From NCBI GenBank assembly GCA_008711295.1, contig VUYV01000088.1, forward strand, positions 2,869,812 through 2,933,811: DNA of 64,000 nt. The letters are read 5' to 3'. Within the stretch, counting starts at the first letter, position 1. Every line of letters begins with the position of its first letter. Made by a program: the position numbers and the translations under genes. Shown piece by piece: positions 51,550 through 63,626 of this stretch. The stretch is from Anarhynchus alexandrinus (lineage: Eukaryota > Chordata > Aves > Charadriiformes > Charadriidae). Below the pieces are notes generated by a model, which saw only the letters and a list, made by a program, of their open reading frames with translations, made no database searches and was not told the DNA's origin.

Positions 51550-54330
51550 AAAAAAACAAAACCAAAAAACCCGGCATGAATGCAGGCACACTTCCGTGCA
51601 GCTGGAAAATCTCAGTAATCAGTAACCACAGCTCCACAGACGCCACTCTGCAGCTGGACAATGCAAACAGCGACACAGGTCGAAGGTAGAAGTGGGGAGG
51701 GCTGCCAGAGAAAGCTGAGGAGTCATACTGCAATGAAATACATTAACTTTGGGACACAACATAGCGTTGCAAAAGCCACTTGACAAACCACAAAGATCGC
51801 CTCTCATCAAGTCACAGGCTTTAACCCTGCACAGAGCCATGTGTGGATCCAGCAGCACTGACCACCCTCCCACCTTAACTGTAAAATGTAACACACAAAT
51901 GAAAATAACATCCTTTCCTCTCGACTTTCTGCATGATTAAGGCCCCAGTGTTCAACTGACTAGAGGACACAGGCCCTTAATATAGTAGATGCAAATGGGA
52001 TTTTAAAACCCTCAGCAGAAAGAGCCTTTATTTGACACATCAAAAATCATGTAAGTGCTGCCTTATAATTCAGCCTGTAGATGACAACCTGAAGAGACAC
52101 AAAGGCACAATGGTGATCTACTGCAAATGAAAGATAAAAAATGTATTTTTAAAATCCTATATATTTCCCTTGCCTCAGCAGGTGATTCCTGTGTGCCTGA
52201 TGCACTCTGGTAGAGGGTCCCACTGCTGCAGGGGTCTTTCAGGTAACTCCTCAGGCAAGGTTCCTCCTTGCTTTTGTCACCAGCAGCTGTTGAGATGGGC
52301 TGAGATGCCAAGCCTCCTCCTGCCTGGCAAAATCCAATCTGGAGCAGTCCTCCCTCTGCCCCCTGGGTGCTGGGTGGAAGGGGAAGAGAAGAAGAGAGAC
52401 TCACAATGGGAACGACTGTGTTATTTCCCGGGAGCTGGTACTATACTGAATGTAGTTTTGGGATGCCACCCACTGATGTGTGCAGGGTGGGCTGCAAGGC
52501 AGAGCCTCTTCAAGTAAACACCATTGTGTGACAGACTGCCATGCCCTCTGTAACATCACTTGCACTATGATATCCGTACAGGAAAAGCTAAGTGCATACT
52601 TGATTATTTGTTGTAAGACTGCAAATGCAGAATGATGAACACCCTCAAGCCCCAGGAATGTAAATCCCCACGGGGTGGTGCTCTATGGCTATTTTACAGT
52701 GAATAAACACTTCCAATTATTCGTGTAAAATGTAACTTAAAGGCTTTTCTGTCCGAGGCTGGCTATTTGTTGTTTTCAGCTGAACCATTTAATCCAGTCC
52801 CACAAAATTTGCCTGTATTAATGGGAAGCCCACCAGATACCACCCCACAACAGATGCTTCTGCTCTCTTAACTGTGTCCAAATTTAGTCAATTAAAAATA
52901 AGATGCAAAAGAAGCTTCTGTCCCTCTTCCAACACAGTCCACCAAACTGTATTTGTATGTTTTTCTTTGTTACTAGAAGCAGACCCACAAAAATATTAAA
53001 AAAAAATGCAGTGAGGATCCAAATATCTACAATGCTTTCAAATGCACAGAAAACCGCAGGAATTGCAAAGCAAGTTTCCAACCAAGTGCAACAACTTCAA
53101 ACTGTCAGATCTGCTAGCAGTGGCCCAAAACAACAATTTAAAGAAGTAACATGGTTCCCGAGCACAATTTGTGACTCACCTTTTTGCTGTAAAGAAGGGA
53201 GGTCGTTCTCTGCACCAGGAACGAACTCCACCTGCCCTCGGGAACAGAGTCTGATCCCGGTTCCTCCTCTCCCAGCTCTGCCCTTGCTATCAGCCATTCC
53301 CCAGCGAGTCAAGGGGTGGGACAGGAAGAGGTTGTGTTTTACTTAGGAGGGAAAGACAAGAGCAGAGTCAGAAATATTAGCACATCTCACCATTATTTCT
53401 GCCCACGGGCCTGGTTCATTCCATGGATCACGGCAGAAATCCACTTTCCCCTTCTGCATGGAGGCAGAGATCTGCTGCTCCCCCCCAGCCCAGAGGGAGG
53501 TTTGGTCTAATGCCTTGGCTGTGCCGATGCACTGGATGTGCGCGTATGTGCGTGTTCTCAGGCTGAGCGCTGAACTGATGGTTTGATTTCTGAACTCTGA
53601 GTAGCGCAGACTGAATTTACTTAGCTTACATTAAAGGCACATGAGCTGTGACTGTCCTTATGCTGTATATCCACCTGAGGAGGCTTTATTGTGCTCTTGT
53701 TCCTGTAAGATGTCAGTGTTAAAAGTTTACTGATTCACATCCATTAGCCCGGTGCATTTCTACCCGATCACACCTCTTCATTCAGCTTTGCCGTTTCCCC
53801 CCGAGGAGAAGGATCAGATCGTGCCTTTCTCCGTGTCCTAGTCACCAGGTCTTGAGTTGTCAGGGAATAAAACCTGACACTTCAGACTACTTAAAAATGG
53901 TAAATCATATGTCTGTCCATGTGTGCCATTCTTCTGTGGATTTTTTCCTATGGATTTTGAGATTTTTGAATTCAGGCTTTTAATCACTTCCTTGAAGCTA
54001 AACTCATTTAGAATCAAATACAGCTAAAAATTCTTTTGTTCTCATGTGACTCCAAGAGCTAATAATTTATTTGCTTCTTCGGATGAAAAGATCATGGAGC
54101 CTGGTCTTCTGGAGCCAGGCTCTTCACCTGGTGATGAGGCAGAGCCTCAGTTGTCCCCTGTACAGTAATGGCTTCACTCAAATGTGGATTCTTTGATGTC
54201 TTATAGTACACACAGCCTGATTCAACCCTGGTAGTGACATTGTTCCTCCTCCCAGAATTTTGCAATCCACTACAGTCTAAAATAACTTTCTACAACAGTC
54301 AATGACAATGCAAATTGACATGTTTAAAAT
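51550..54330. other. Stretch between TP53I3 and PFN4
   Basis: Apart from the candidate exon at 53180-53297 no gene is supported. The region is moderately GC-rich around 52.2-53.5 kb. I saw no clear p53-response element; the TGYCC repeat known from human PIG3 is not visible. Confidence 0.45.
53180..53297 (-). CDS. Candidate upstream TP53I3 exon, in frame
   Basis: On the minus strand a GC-rich stretch ends in the strong donor AAAAAG|GTGAGT. An ATG at 53297 opens a frame to that donor, with one base left over; splicing to the acceptor before AGAAAATG would place TP53I3 in frame with a 41-residue, Arg/Gly-rich N-terminal extension (begins MADSKGRAGRGG). No family counterpart is known to me, so it may simply be a 5' UTR exon with a chance frame. 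It is the best first-exon candidate in the 2 kb upstream. Confidence 0.35.
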
Positions 54331-54334
54331 GTGT

Positions 54335-54340
54335 TTTATT
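54335..54340 (-). terminator. PFN4 poly(A) signal
   Basis: AATAAA on minus (context ACAAATAAAACAC), 420 bases after the PFN4 stop codon; the first such hexamer with a fitting distance. Confidence 0.6.
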
Positions 54341-54759
54341 TGTAATATTCAAAGATGTATAGGACAATCTGAAAATCTGTTAACGTAACAATTTCCTTTG
54401 TCCCTTGGATCTATGATGCTACGTATAGCTGCAATGCTATTAGCAAACTTACTTTGCTTAGGGAGATGAATAATTTTCTTATGTGGAAAAAGACAACATT
54501 AGCAAGATTAAGGAGAGCATCTTAAACCAAATCTTGAAGACATCACTTTCAATTCAGTTAAGAAACTTAGATGATGGATGCATAGGGTAGTCCTGTTATG
54601 AGCAGTGAGCCCTCAAGTGTTCTTGAAAAAACAGAAGGAAACTCAGCAGTTGGAATGTTGTAAAGCAGTAGTTTCTTGCTTAAACTGGATGATGCTTCAA
54701 ACTTTATTTCCTTGTGAGCAGTTGTTCTGAGGTTGATGAAGTTGAGGGTTTCTGCTGAT

Positions 54760-54788
54760 TCAGCTACCTTTCTCTCTAAAGTAGTCTG
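54760..54788 (-). CDS. PFN4 terminal coding micro-exon
   Basis: 29 bp of coding sequence from acceptor TTATTATAG to TGA. It finishes codon 121 as Ala and encodes DYFREKGS; human ends DYLRKKGS. Phase and sequence both fit. Confidence 0.9.
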
Positions 54789-57700
54789 CTATAATAACAC
54801 AAGGAAATAAATGAATAAATAATGAAAAAATAATATGCAGAATTGCTGTGATGGAGATGCTTTTTTTCAAGGTCAAATCCACCTCAAACTATACTGTACC
54901 CGAAAGAAGACAGCTATATGTCTAGCTGAAAACTAAAAATACTAATACCTATATCCATGAGGTATTATCTGGTTTAAAGAATAAACGCTGAGCACCTTAA
55001 ATAATTTTCAGAAATCTCTTGTAACATGCAAAGAAAAGCCACTTTGTTTTCTTTCACAAAGAAATCATCCTGAACAGCAAGAATAAACCCCAGAAAATAC
55101 ACATTGTCAAAACCACTGCAAGTCTGGCCCTGGAAACACTTAGACCTTAGATTTTACTCAGGAACAGTGGCAATTACAGACAATGTAACTATTTCCAAGA
55201 TCAAATAACTTGTGTGCAAATTGTTACAGGATTTGGCGAGTATTGGCATTTTTTGCAATCTCCCAACATTAAACTTTCTGCCTTCCTCCCATGGCACTGC
55301 AAAGAAGCTAGTAGCAACGGTGATATGGCTCCCGAATTTATTACTGAGCCAGCTGGACAGACTTGGGGCTAACAAACGCAATGACACCTTTTGGATCTGC
55401 TCGAGCTCCATTTGTAGTACTGCAGAAAAAGACTAGGATAGAGTTAGTCTGAAGTTAGCTTAAAACATAAGGCCTGATTCTTATATTTAGTAAGTCTCGT
55501 TAATGCTGCTCTAGATGGAGACAATCCCTTGAAAACACTCCGTACCTGGAAGGGCCATTCTGGTTTGGTAGTATTTCATACCCGTTTTGACCAAGTGATT
55601 AAAAACTCCTATTGATGCTCTCAGTAGACGTAACCCAGTGGATATCCTTGAGGTTACTGCTAGAAGCTGTTTGTCCCTACCTTATGCCAAATGTTACCAG
55701 GCTGGGAAATCTCTCTGTTCCTCAGTTCATTGCCCGGCACATAAATGTCCCCCAAAATTCGTATAATTTGAAGTTAATATGCTGGTCATACATGTCAGTG
55801 ACAAAGACCTCTAATATCTAATCTCTAACAGATCCATCACAGCTGCTAAATATGGCAGGCACGAGGCAGAGTCATGTCTGGAGCACAAGAAAATTGAGGC
55901 TCTCTAGGCACTGCAGTGGTGGTACAATGGTTTTGCGCTCAACCTGCTATGCAACACTGACAAAAACAATGGCTAAGAACAATAGAAAGCAGAACATAAC
56001 ATAAAGCAGCCTGAGGTTGCTCTGGTAATTGAGGCTGCAATGAACATAGGAAAGATCAAAAAAACATGGGCAATCCACTTCCCTCTTCTCCTGGCCTGTC
56101 TGCAGTCAGATGTGTTTTGGTTAAACAAAGTGCAGAGGCTGTGAAGTGTGAAGAAGTGGAGAGGCTGCAGTGGAGGCCAGTCTCTGCCAGCCTGGCACCG
56201 AGCACAGACCCGCCAGCCAAGAATTGGGCTTCCGAGGGTCCAGCAGGCAAGTTTGGTTTAAAACGTGCCTCATAGCTTTTTGAATTGTAAAAGCCTTTTG
56301 GAAAAGGTCTAATGAAAAAAATTGTTACTGTCAGTATTATAGCTCATTCCAGACTGAATTGTTTATGCCCCAAATCGCAAATTAATTCCACTTACTCCTA
56401 AATGAGGAACAAAATGAGGCACCTAAATGAACAAAATCTAGGAGCACAGTGGGCCTACAATTTAATTCCTATTCAGTGAAAGGAGATGGGCATATCCATG
56501 AGTTAAGTTAGATCTTATTGCTCTACAAAATATTCTTTAGAAATACCCTTGAAATTCCTTAGAAATTCCGTAGAATTACCCCTGTGGTGAAAATCAAGGC
56601 TATTACGGGAATCTGCTCTTGTGCATTTTATCCATTTGGATGATGCGATAAAATGACTGTATCCTTGATGTGAAGTCAGCCATGTGTTCCAGCAATAAGA
56701 CGTGTAACTCTGTTACTTATCCGCCAGACCATGGACAATGAAGAGTGGTTAATCCTTGCCAGCACCTCACACAAAGGGAAAGCTACATTTGAGATGCAAT
56801 CAGGATTCTGCAGCTGGTCTGCAAAGGGCTGGGTTTTGCAATATTCCCAAATGGGGAACGAAGAGTTAGATGTTAACGCTAAGTCTTTAAAACGCTGAGC
56901 CCAATAGAGAGGAACTTAAGAGGAGTCACACAAAGGAAACTCGGGCAGGAGAGGGAAGGAAATGGGCACCTTTGTTCGAGAAAAGGTGCTTTGTTACTGT
57001 GAGACAAGGAAACTGTTTCACAATGTCTCAAGATTTACATGTAGGAAAAGAGACTCCAGCTTTCTTCTAGAGACTAGGCTTTCTAGCGAAAGTCTGAAAC
57101 CCTTAGAGAGGTCATGTGTCTTTGAAGAAGTGGACTGTGAAGGAGAGTATCAAAGCTGATGCTCTACAAAAGTGTGCTTAAGACCTCAGCATTAGGTGTA
57201 TGAGGTCAAGAAAATGTGACTGCTAGGTCCCATTTTGTTGAAAGCAACTAGCAGAAAACTTGTGCCAGAACAGCCAAGGAAAGAAAGTTTGGCAAGCTGT
57301 TCATAGCCATGGAGGCTTTGGAGAACAGTGGGATGTGATATCTGGATAGGGTTTAGCTGTGGAGCCATAACAATATCTGTGTTCAGTTTCCCAGATTTTC
57401 AGAATTTGGTAGTTCATCAGATTAGTTTTTGAAGCTGTTTGCAAGGGTGGAGCTAATCAATGAGACGCTGGCATGCAGGCAACACAGATCCAGGCATTTT
57501 TCTTACCTAGTTTTTCCACAGCTTCCACACACACACTGGGATACATGCCCACTATGTAAGTAGCAACAAGGATGAAAGTCTTTGTCTTCACAACTATCAG
57601 GCCTCCATCTGACTAGATAATACAGAAAATTGGTGTAAGGTTACAAGGTTCTAAAAATATGCACATGTGTACACAATGCCTTACAACTTGGGCTAATTAC

Positions 57701-60664
57701 AGGCATTTTCTTTGCCAATACCTATTTTCTTGGGAAAAAAAAGGCAAATACTATCTCAATGTCTAAGCCAGGACACAGACAAACTGTGACAGTGCATGTT
57801 TTGAAGACTGCTGACTATTAAGTCAGTCAAATGCTTTATTATATTGTTTATTCTCACTTCCATTGATTAATGTATTATTGCACAGCATTTCGAAGTGTTA
57901 TCCGAGTGCTCAATGTCATATGCAAAAGCATTGATAAATGCAAATAAAATAACTAATATTTACATGAAAGCATGCCCAGTGTTTTATGAACCCTGACTCC
58001 CAAACTCTGCCTCACTCATTTGTAATAAGGAATGGAAAAAGATGTTGCCAAGTATTGCATTTTTCTGAAACAGGATTTAAGTTTAAGAGCTGCTCAGCCT
58101 CTTCTGCAAGTTGCTTTGCTCATTTCAGGATGGATTTACTGGGGGGAAGAATAATTAAGAAGACCCCAGTAAAAACCATTTGGATGTGCTTACTTCAGAT
58201 TGTGTGACTCGGCAGTAGTAACAAAATTGTGCCATCCTGAGCATGGCTGGATGCAACCATGTCCTCAGTTTCTGTACTTCATAGGTGAATTACTGAGGCT
58301 GGAGTCCCACAAGGCGAGTAGGCTGTCAAACAAGGCCCTGCTCGCCTGTGTCTCTTCTCTCCCCCAACCCAGTTACCTGCTCCCACTACCTTATTCTGGC
58401 CCTAGGCTTGCCAGGCCTTCCTATTAACTGATTAATCCATTAATGTGGCAAGAAACCAACCCAGCAAAAAAATGAAGTCATAAGGTTTTTTTTCTGTATT
58501 AGGGAGATGAACTGATTCAAAGGAGAACGTGACAAGCACTGCAGCTGGTGTTAGGGAAATGAATGGTGTCACCAGCTAAATTTGTATTATACAGCTGACA
58601 CTTTTTTGTACTCTACATCAACTTCATTCCACACCTGCTGGGAAGGTGATATGGAGAGAAAGAAAGAAAGGAAGCAGCATGTGAAGGCTTTCTGCTTGTG
58701 TTACGGTATTCATGTAACCAGGCAGCAAGGGAAGGAAGTAGGAAATCTCCAGATTTCTCAGGATGGCCACAGCTCTTGTCAACGTACATTTTGAAGATAG
58801 ATGGAATGCTCATCCGCACGGACGCATTTATAGTACTTCTCCTTGAAGCAGAGTCCTCCCCTTCTAACTTGCAATAAGTTCTTGTAGAAAGCGTAGATAA
58901 GGTTTAAAGCATTCTCTGGTGGCACCTGTGTTAGTACAATACAATGTTATGGACCAAAAATGTAAATCTTTGCTATGGTGAACTGCTTTGCACCCTCCCT
59001 CTTTCTTTGATAGTTCACTAAACATTATAATGTAAAAAAATATTTTATAAAAATCTGCCTGGCTTTGAAACTAGACCTAGTTTTGTGTACAGTCCACTAG
59101 ATTTTCAAAGTCTCATTTGAAACAATCTGCTTAACCTGTGATTACTATCTGTGTAGTCCCATTAATCAGTGACACTTGTCTAAGCAGGCAATGCACCCCA
59201 TAGCGACCAGACCCTTCTGTGAAAGGCAATATAGGGTAGGACACAGCCTTCCCTGGGCTTGCACAGAGCTCACCTAAGGATGCCAATTTCAAATACTTGT
59301 AGTGTAACCTTTAGCAATTCCAGGAGACAAGATCATCACACCTCAATGGAGCAGCGCACACAAGTCACAAATCTATTCATGTCAATGAGCTCTTGGGCTC
59401 AGTGTATGTGTAAGTGGGTCACTGGTTTGGCAGATTTATATTCAGCTGGTTGGATGAGATGATCCAATGATCTCTTCTGGCCTGAAATTCTTTCAAGTCA
59501 GTGGAGCTGGTGACAATTTACACCGTCTGAGGACTTTGCTCTGGACCTCAGAATATAATCTGCTGTGCTAAAGAGACAGCAGGCTGGCATCTCTAAAACC
59601 TGTGATTTATATTAAAGTTCATTTACATATCAAAGATGATGTCACTATTACTTCATGGACAGATGACTCTGCTGAGAATCTGCCCCCAGGGATGGGGTTA
59701 TCTTAACAAGACCTTCATCTTTTGAACACATTTTTCTGAGAATCCCAAGGGTAGCAATATGTACCCCTGGAAAAACTGCCTGGAAATGTTTGAGAGCTGG
59801 TATCATGGGGATTAGGAGAGGAAGTGGTACCTTTCAATGACATAAGGATGACACTGGTGTGGGGAGCATTTCTGAACTCCTAGAGAGTTCACGGACTGTG
59901 TCAGGGAGTGCACATTAGCTTTGCCATATAATATGATATGAACAGAAGTGCTATTGTTCTGCTGTTTATCAGCTGATGGACAATGAAAACAGATAAGCTA
60001 CATCTATACCAGAAAATGTAAGGTGCCAAGGAGCAGTTCTGAGTCCTGTCAGAACAGTCCAGGTACAGTTTTGGCCTGGGCCTGCAAGCACTTTCCCAAA
60101 CAATTCCCAGGCACAGTTTGCAAAACTAGAATGGCCCAGGACCGCTCACCACAGGCAACCTGGTACAGCCACCCTGCTTGGGGTTATAGTATGGGCACAG
60201 GTTATTCCACACCAGCAGGTCTTGGTGCCAGGGAAAGGACCTACATACATCTGCTTTACCAGTGGAATAATTGAGTGCAAAGTAGTTAAAAAGGACTCCT
60301 TCAAAATGCCAGTTAAATGTCATCTTTCTTCCAAAAGTCAAAGATGTGAAATTAGTAATCATCTTTGCAAGTTAGCCTCCCAACACAGCAGCGAGACTGT
60401 GCCTGTGTAACTCGGGCTCCAAGGCTGAAAGAAGCAAGTGTATTTAGTAGAGCGCAGCACTCCCTGCCATTATCACTACTTTGTGCTCTGGATTCCCAGA
60501 GTTTCTACCTCTGATGTTACTTCCCAGGGTGCTCTTTGATCTCTTACATTAAAGCCAAAGGTTGATGCACAGACTTTCCTTTCCTTTATGTTGATGATAG
60601 CTGCGTTTTCCACATGCTCTGTTCTGATAAGACTGTCATTCAGCAAAGCCTGCAGTTGGTCCAT
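54760..60664 (-). CDS. PFN4: profilin-4
   Basis: Four minus-strand exons (60548-60664, 58788-58925, 57507-57612, 54760-54788) join in phase to 390 bp, 129 residues, the exact human length. PFN4 is the divergent, testis-enriched profilin. It has the profilin fold but is reported not to bind actin or polyproline strongly, and it acts in sperm-head and acrosome formation. Segments aligning with human: [20 protein letters not shown] (1-20), [20 protein letters not shown] (mid-protein), [20 protein letters not shown] and [13 protein letters not shown], then the nine-residue end ADYFREKGS. Start: family ATG at 60664, 13 bases after the acceptor TTTTTACAG. An in-frame ORF continues 72 codons upstream through that acceptor (see findings). 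The likely promoter is the CpG island at 61.7-62.6 kb. Confidence 0.95.
54789..57506 (-). other. PFN4 last intron
   Basis: 2.7 kb intron between coding exons 3 and 4. No feature seen. Confidence 0.8.
57507..57612 (-). CDS. PFN4 coding exon 3
   Basis: 106 bp, acceptor ATTATCTAG, donor CTAG|GTAAGA. Residues 86-120 ([19 protein letters not shown] to VEAVEKL) plus one base of codon 121. Using the nearer AG (before ATGG) would break the frame. Confidence 0.92.
58788..58925 (-). CDS. PFN4 coding exon 2
   Basis: 138 bp, acceptor AACACAG, donor AAT|GTACGT. Residues 40-85: [20 protein letters not shown], then [13 protein letters not shown]. It was found by homology and splice phase; no long open frame marks it. 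Confidence 0.92.
59440..59500 (+). mobile_element. Old CR1-type 3' tail fragment
   Basis: 'gttggatgagatgatccaatgatctcttctggcctgaaattct' matches the order of the 3' end seen in old sauropsid CR1 subfamilies (agatgatccaatggtcccttctggcc...aatctatg). Its 5' extent cannot be set. Confidence 0.5.
60548..60664 (-). CDS. PFN4 first coding exon
   Basis: 117 bp, residues 1-39, ending ASTFGFN, donor AAT|GTAAGA. The acceptor TTTCTTTTTACAG upstream of AACAGAAGGAAAATG marks a preceding 5' UTR intron. Confidence 0.94.
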
Positions 60665-60880
60665 TTTCCTTCTGTTCTGTAAAAAGAAACAGATGTATAA
60701 ATATTCATTCCCCTTCCCTTTCATACGGGAAAACAGATCTTCCTCCAAGTGAAATTCAGGAGTTTTGGCAGAAGAAATGCTAGGCCTCAGATAAGCAAAA
60801 TAACAAAATAAAAATCCTAAAAACAAAAGAGCAACAGAATAGACCAGCAGGAAACTGGTCACCTTTCTCAGAAAGGCCAT
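60665..60880 (-). other. In-frame 72-codon ORF with a membrane helix, fused upstream of PFN4
   Basis: From an ATG at 60880 the frame stays open through 72 codons into the PFN4 ATG at 60664. It encodes a basic start (MAFLRK), one strong hydrophobic helix (TSFLLVYSVALLFLGFLFCY), then a polar stalk (LRPSISSAKTPEFHLEEDLF). An in-frame TGA three codons upstream closes it. A TATAAAA-like sequence precedes it. The PFN4 acceptor at about 60677 means ordinary PFN4 mRNA skips it; a transcript starting here would give a membrane-anchored profilin-4. A GTATGA donor inside the ORF would leave only a 50-bp intron, too short for a vertebrate. Unrecognised; may be chance. Confidence 0.3.
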
Positions 60881-60884
60881 AAAA

Positions 60885-61715
60885 GTTCAGTTACTTTTTT
60901 ATAGTGTAAGTATGCCTGGGTTCTTTTTTTCCTGGCACTTAATTTTCCTCTTACTAAGGAAACAGTCCACAGTGAAAACACTAAGAAATGAAATAAAAGT
61001 TGCTACAACCAGCAGATCAGAGCAGAAATAGGGAGGTTGGGGGTGATTTCTGGGCCAGGCTTGACCCAAAACAAAAATTATTTTCTTTTTTAAATGGTCA
61101 GCACTAACATGGTTATTGTTAGGTCTCTGGGTCAGTGCGACAATACTGGGGTGCTGCTTGGAAATAAACTTTACATTTCTCTCATGTGATGATATCTCCA
61201 GTTGTCTGCATAAGTAGCAACAAGAAAAGTTCGATGATGATTAAATCTTCAGAGAATTGCCCATAGGCATCTTGTTTACTTCAACCCTGGCCAGCTACTA
61301 GATGCCGGCAAAAATTGCAGGCCGGCAGTTCTGTTCGTGCCATTGTGCTCAAATCATAATAAATTAGTAGAAAAGTAGTGTTTTCTTATCACTAGAGTAA
61401 AGCCACTTTATAAATCAGATTTAAGTTTCAATTTTAGTTTCATGAAGTCAGTATTACGCAGTAACATATGAAATCTTGTAATATAACTTGGTAAACTAAG
61501 TCTGGATAAACCCTGTGGCTTTATTGCTACGTAACCTAGGAGGGTTAGTTTTACATGAGGGTACTGGAAAAGACATTAATACTGCAATTAAAGCTATCAG
61601 GCTTATCCGGCAGTGTCGTGAATGGCCTGTCGTAAAGACATCAGGCTGGAGCATTTATTATTAATTCCTGAGCAGTGAGGATGTATTTGAATTATAACCC
61701 AAGCAGGAAGGAGAG
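60885..61715. other. PFN4 5' intron / promoter flank
   Basis: AT-rich; no exon seen. It would be spliced out if PFN4 starts in the CpG island. Confidence 0.5.
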
Positions 61716-61719
61716 GCGT

Positions 61720-62560
61720 TGCGGTTAGGGGTGCGCGCAGGCCCCAAGCACCACAAGGAGCCTGGCAGAAGGCCGCAAAGCCTCGCCACGGCGGGGCTGG
61801 GCCCCGCGGCCCCTGCTGACGCCCTTCCCCGGGCAGCCCCTCCGCTTTCTGCCCCCTCGCCAGGCGGTTCCCGGGCCGCAGATCGCGGCGGCGACCACGG
61901 GCCGAGGCAGCTCCGCCGCCCGCCAGAGCAACCCTCCGCCTCTACCTCACGGCGGGAGGAGAGGGCTCAGCTGGGCCCGGCACCGCGCTGCCTCTCACCT
62001 GCCCTGGAGGCCGGCTGTCCTCGCTCCTGATTGGCTCCCTCGCCCAGGCGCTCCCTTTCTGATTGGCGGAAAGGCCTACCCGCGGCGGCCAGGGGAGGGC
62101 TCTCGGTTCGGGTTGCCATGGCAGCGGGGGAACGCTGGGAGGCCGGCAGCGGAGGGATCCGGCCGATCCTCAGCCCCGCCTCGACCCGCCGCTGCCCGGG
62201 GCGGCCGCTGTACGTGCCGGACCTGCAGGCGGGGAGCCGGATCGCTGTCCCCAACTGACGGTCCCTCCTCTTCCCGAGAGGCTGGGGGTGGTGGGGGAGG
62301 GAGTATTTTCTCCGGCGGAAGGACACGGAGGGGCGGAGTGAGACGATCAGAGGTGCCCGGGGAGGGGGGGCGTCGCCATCTTCCCTGCGGTGGGCTTGTG
62401 GTTCCCACCGCAGCCACTTCCCGCCTCCCTTGGGGCCTCGCCGGAACCGGTGAGGGGACCCCGGCACGGCGGTGTGTCGTTACGGGTGGAACGCGGGGCC
62501 CTGCTGTCGCCCTCGCTTCCCCTCGGGCCTGTGGGACCCGCCTCAGGGCTGGGCAGGGTG
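61720..62560. promoter_or_regulatory. Bidirectional CpG-island promoter between PFN4 and the plus-strand gene
   Basis: About 840 bp of dense CpG with GC boxes and reversed CCAAT-type motifs (gattgg at about 62030 and 62060), no TATA box. A strong minus donor (GCAG|GTGAGA, exon end at 61999) faces PFN4, and a plus donor (CCG|GTGAGG, exon end at 62449) faces the plus-strand candidate gene. This is the layout of a divergent promoter pair. Long frames in it are GC-content artefacts. Confidence 0.7.
61999..62080 (-). other. Candidate PFN4 5' UTR exon
   Basis: Ends at the consensus donor CCAGGGCAG|GTGAGA on the minus strand; would splice to the acceptor about 13 bases before the PFN4 ATG. The 5' limit is unknown and the joined frame is not open into PFN4, so it would be untranslated. 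Confidence 0.4.
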
Positions 62561-62564
62561 CGGG

Positions 62565-63620
62565 GCAGGCCCAACCTTTCTCTCTCACCAGGGTTGGCCC
62601 ATCGCTGCCTCTGAGGTGGAGGGGAGAGGCCTGTGGGTCCTCTGGACGTGTGCACGTTACCTGTTCGCATTCACAAACTACTAGATTCTGTTCACAGAGC
62701 TGTACTGTTTGCCCTAGAGGCTGGCTCTCTCCTCATGCTCTCTCCTGGCATCTGAGAGCATCAGAGGGGGCCAAGCCACCGGTAAAGGCAGCCCATTGTG
62801 CTTGCAATGGGTGACATACATGTATGCTGAGGAGGTGGTGACACGTAAGCCTACAGGCATGGCCTATGTAAAGGCTTTTGTCAGAAAGGGGCTTTTGAGA
62901 GGACTGAAGCTTGTGTAAGGATACTGACTTTTTGTCACAGAAATGCTAAAAATATGTCTTCTCAAAGCTGTTGCTAAGACTCATGTTTGGGCAGAGACTG
63001 TCAATTTTAGCAGATGGGTGTTTGGGGAAGAATGTTCTACTTGACTGAACAGGGCTCGTGAAGCAAGAGAAACCTGTCTTTAAAAAAATTACAAAGCTGT
63101 ACTGCTGAGCGCAAAGTAGAATGCAGGTGTATCTAGCAAGAAATTTTAGGCAGGGTTATTCTCAGGTCCTAATACAGAACAGCCAACCCGCTCATGGGGT
63201 TTAGCACTTGCGGACACAACTGTTAGATTAACTTCAGATCTTGTTTTATCTGTTCAGACTGTGGAAATCCCTTACTGTGTTTCTGTCCCAACACAAGATT
63301 AGACTAAAACTTTTAAGATCTACCAAAGAGCTGGTGTCTCATACAAGTGGGCTCTGCCTTTGCAGAGTTGGCATCTCATAGCAAGAGTCCAAACAAAATG
63401 GAAAAAGAAAGGATTAAGATTCAGTGGCAGCTTTAGTTATTAAGATTGGGGAAAAAATCTGCAGCTAGAGACTTTACCACTTGTGATTTCTTTAAGGCAG
63501 ATTGCTATGGCAGGCAGATTTTCTGTTTGCTCTGTTGTGTCTCTCCTGGAGTCCTAATCCTCTGTGACGAGAGCAAACATCTCCTTTGCTGTATGCTCAC
63601 GGAAAAGCTCAGTCTTTCTT
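62565..63620. other. First intron of the plus-strand candidate gene
   Basis: No exon or repeat recognised. Confidence 0.45.
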
Positions 63621-63626
63621 TGTAAG

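Larger units (their letters stand above)
57613..60547 (-). other. PFN4 introns 1 and 2 (coding)
   Basis: Two GT-AG introns. The only visible element is a degraded CR1-type tail at about 59440-59500. Confidence 0.75.

Noticed and set aside
57600..57612. Alternative PFN4 exon 3 acceptor at the AG just before ATGG
   Set aside because: It shifts the frame to an early stop, whereas the upstream CTAG acceptor keeps phase and matches the family.
62113..62814. 233-codon plus-strand frame in the CpG island
   Set aside because: Long frames on both strands here follow from high GC and few stops; composition is Gly/Arg/Pro-rich and splice donors cut through it. The ATG at 62118 has a good context but its own frame (62031 series) ends after 46 codons without a donor.
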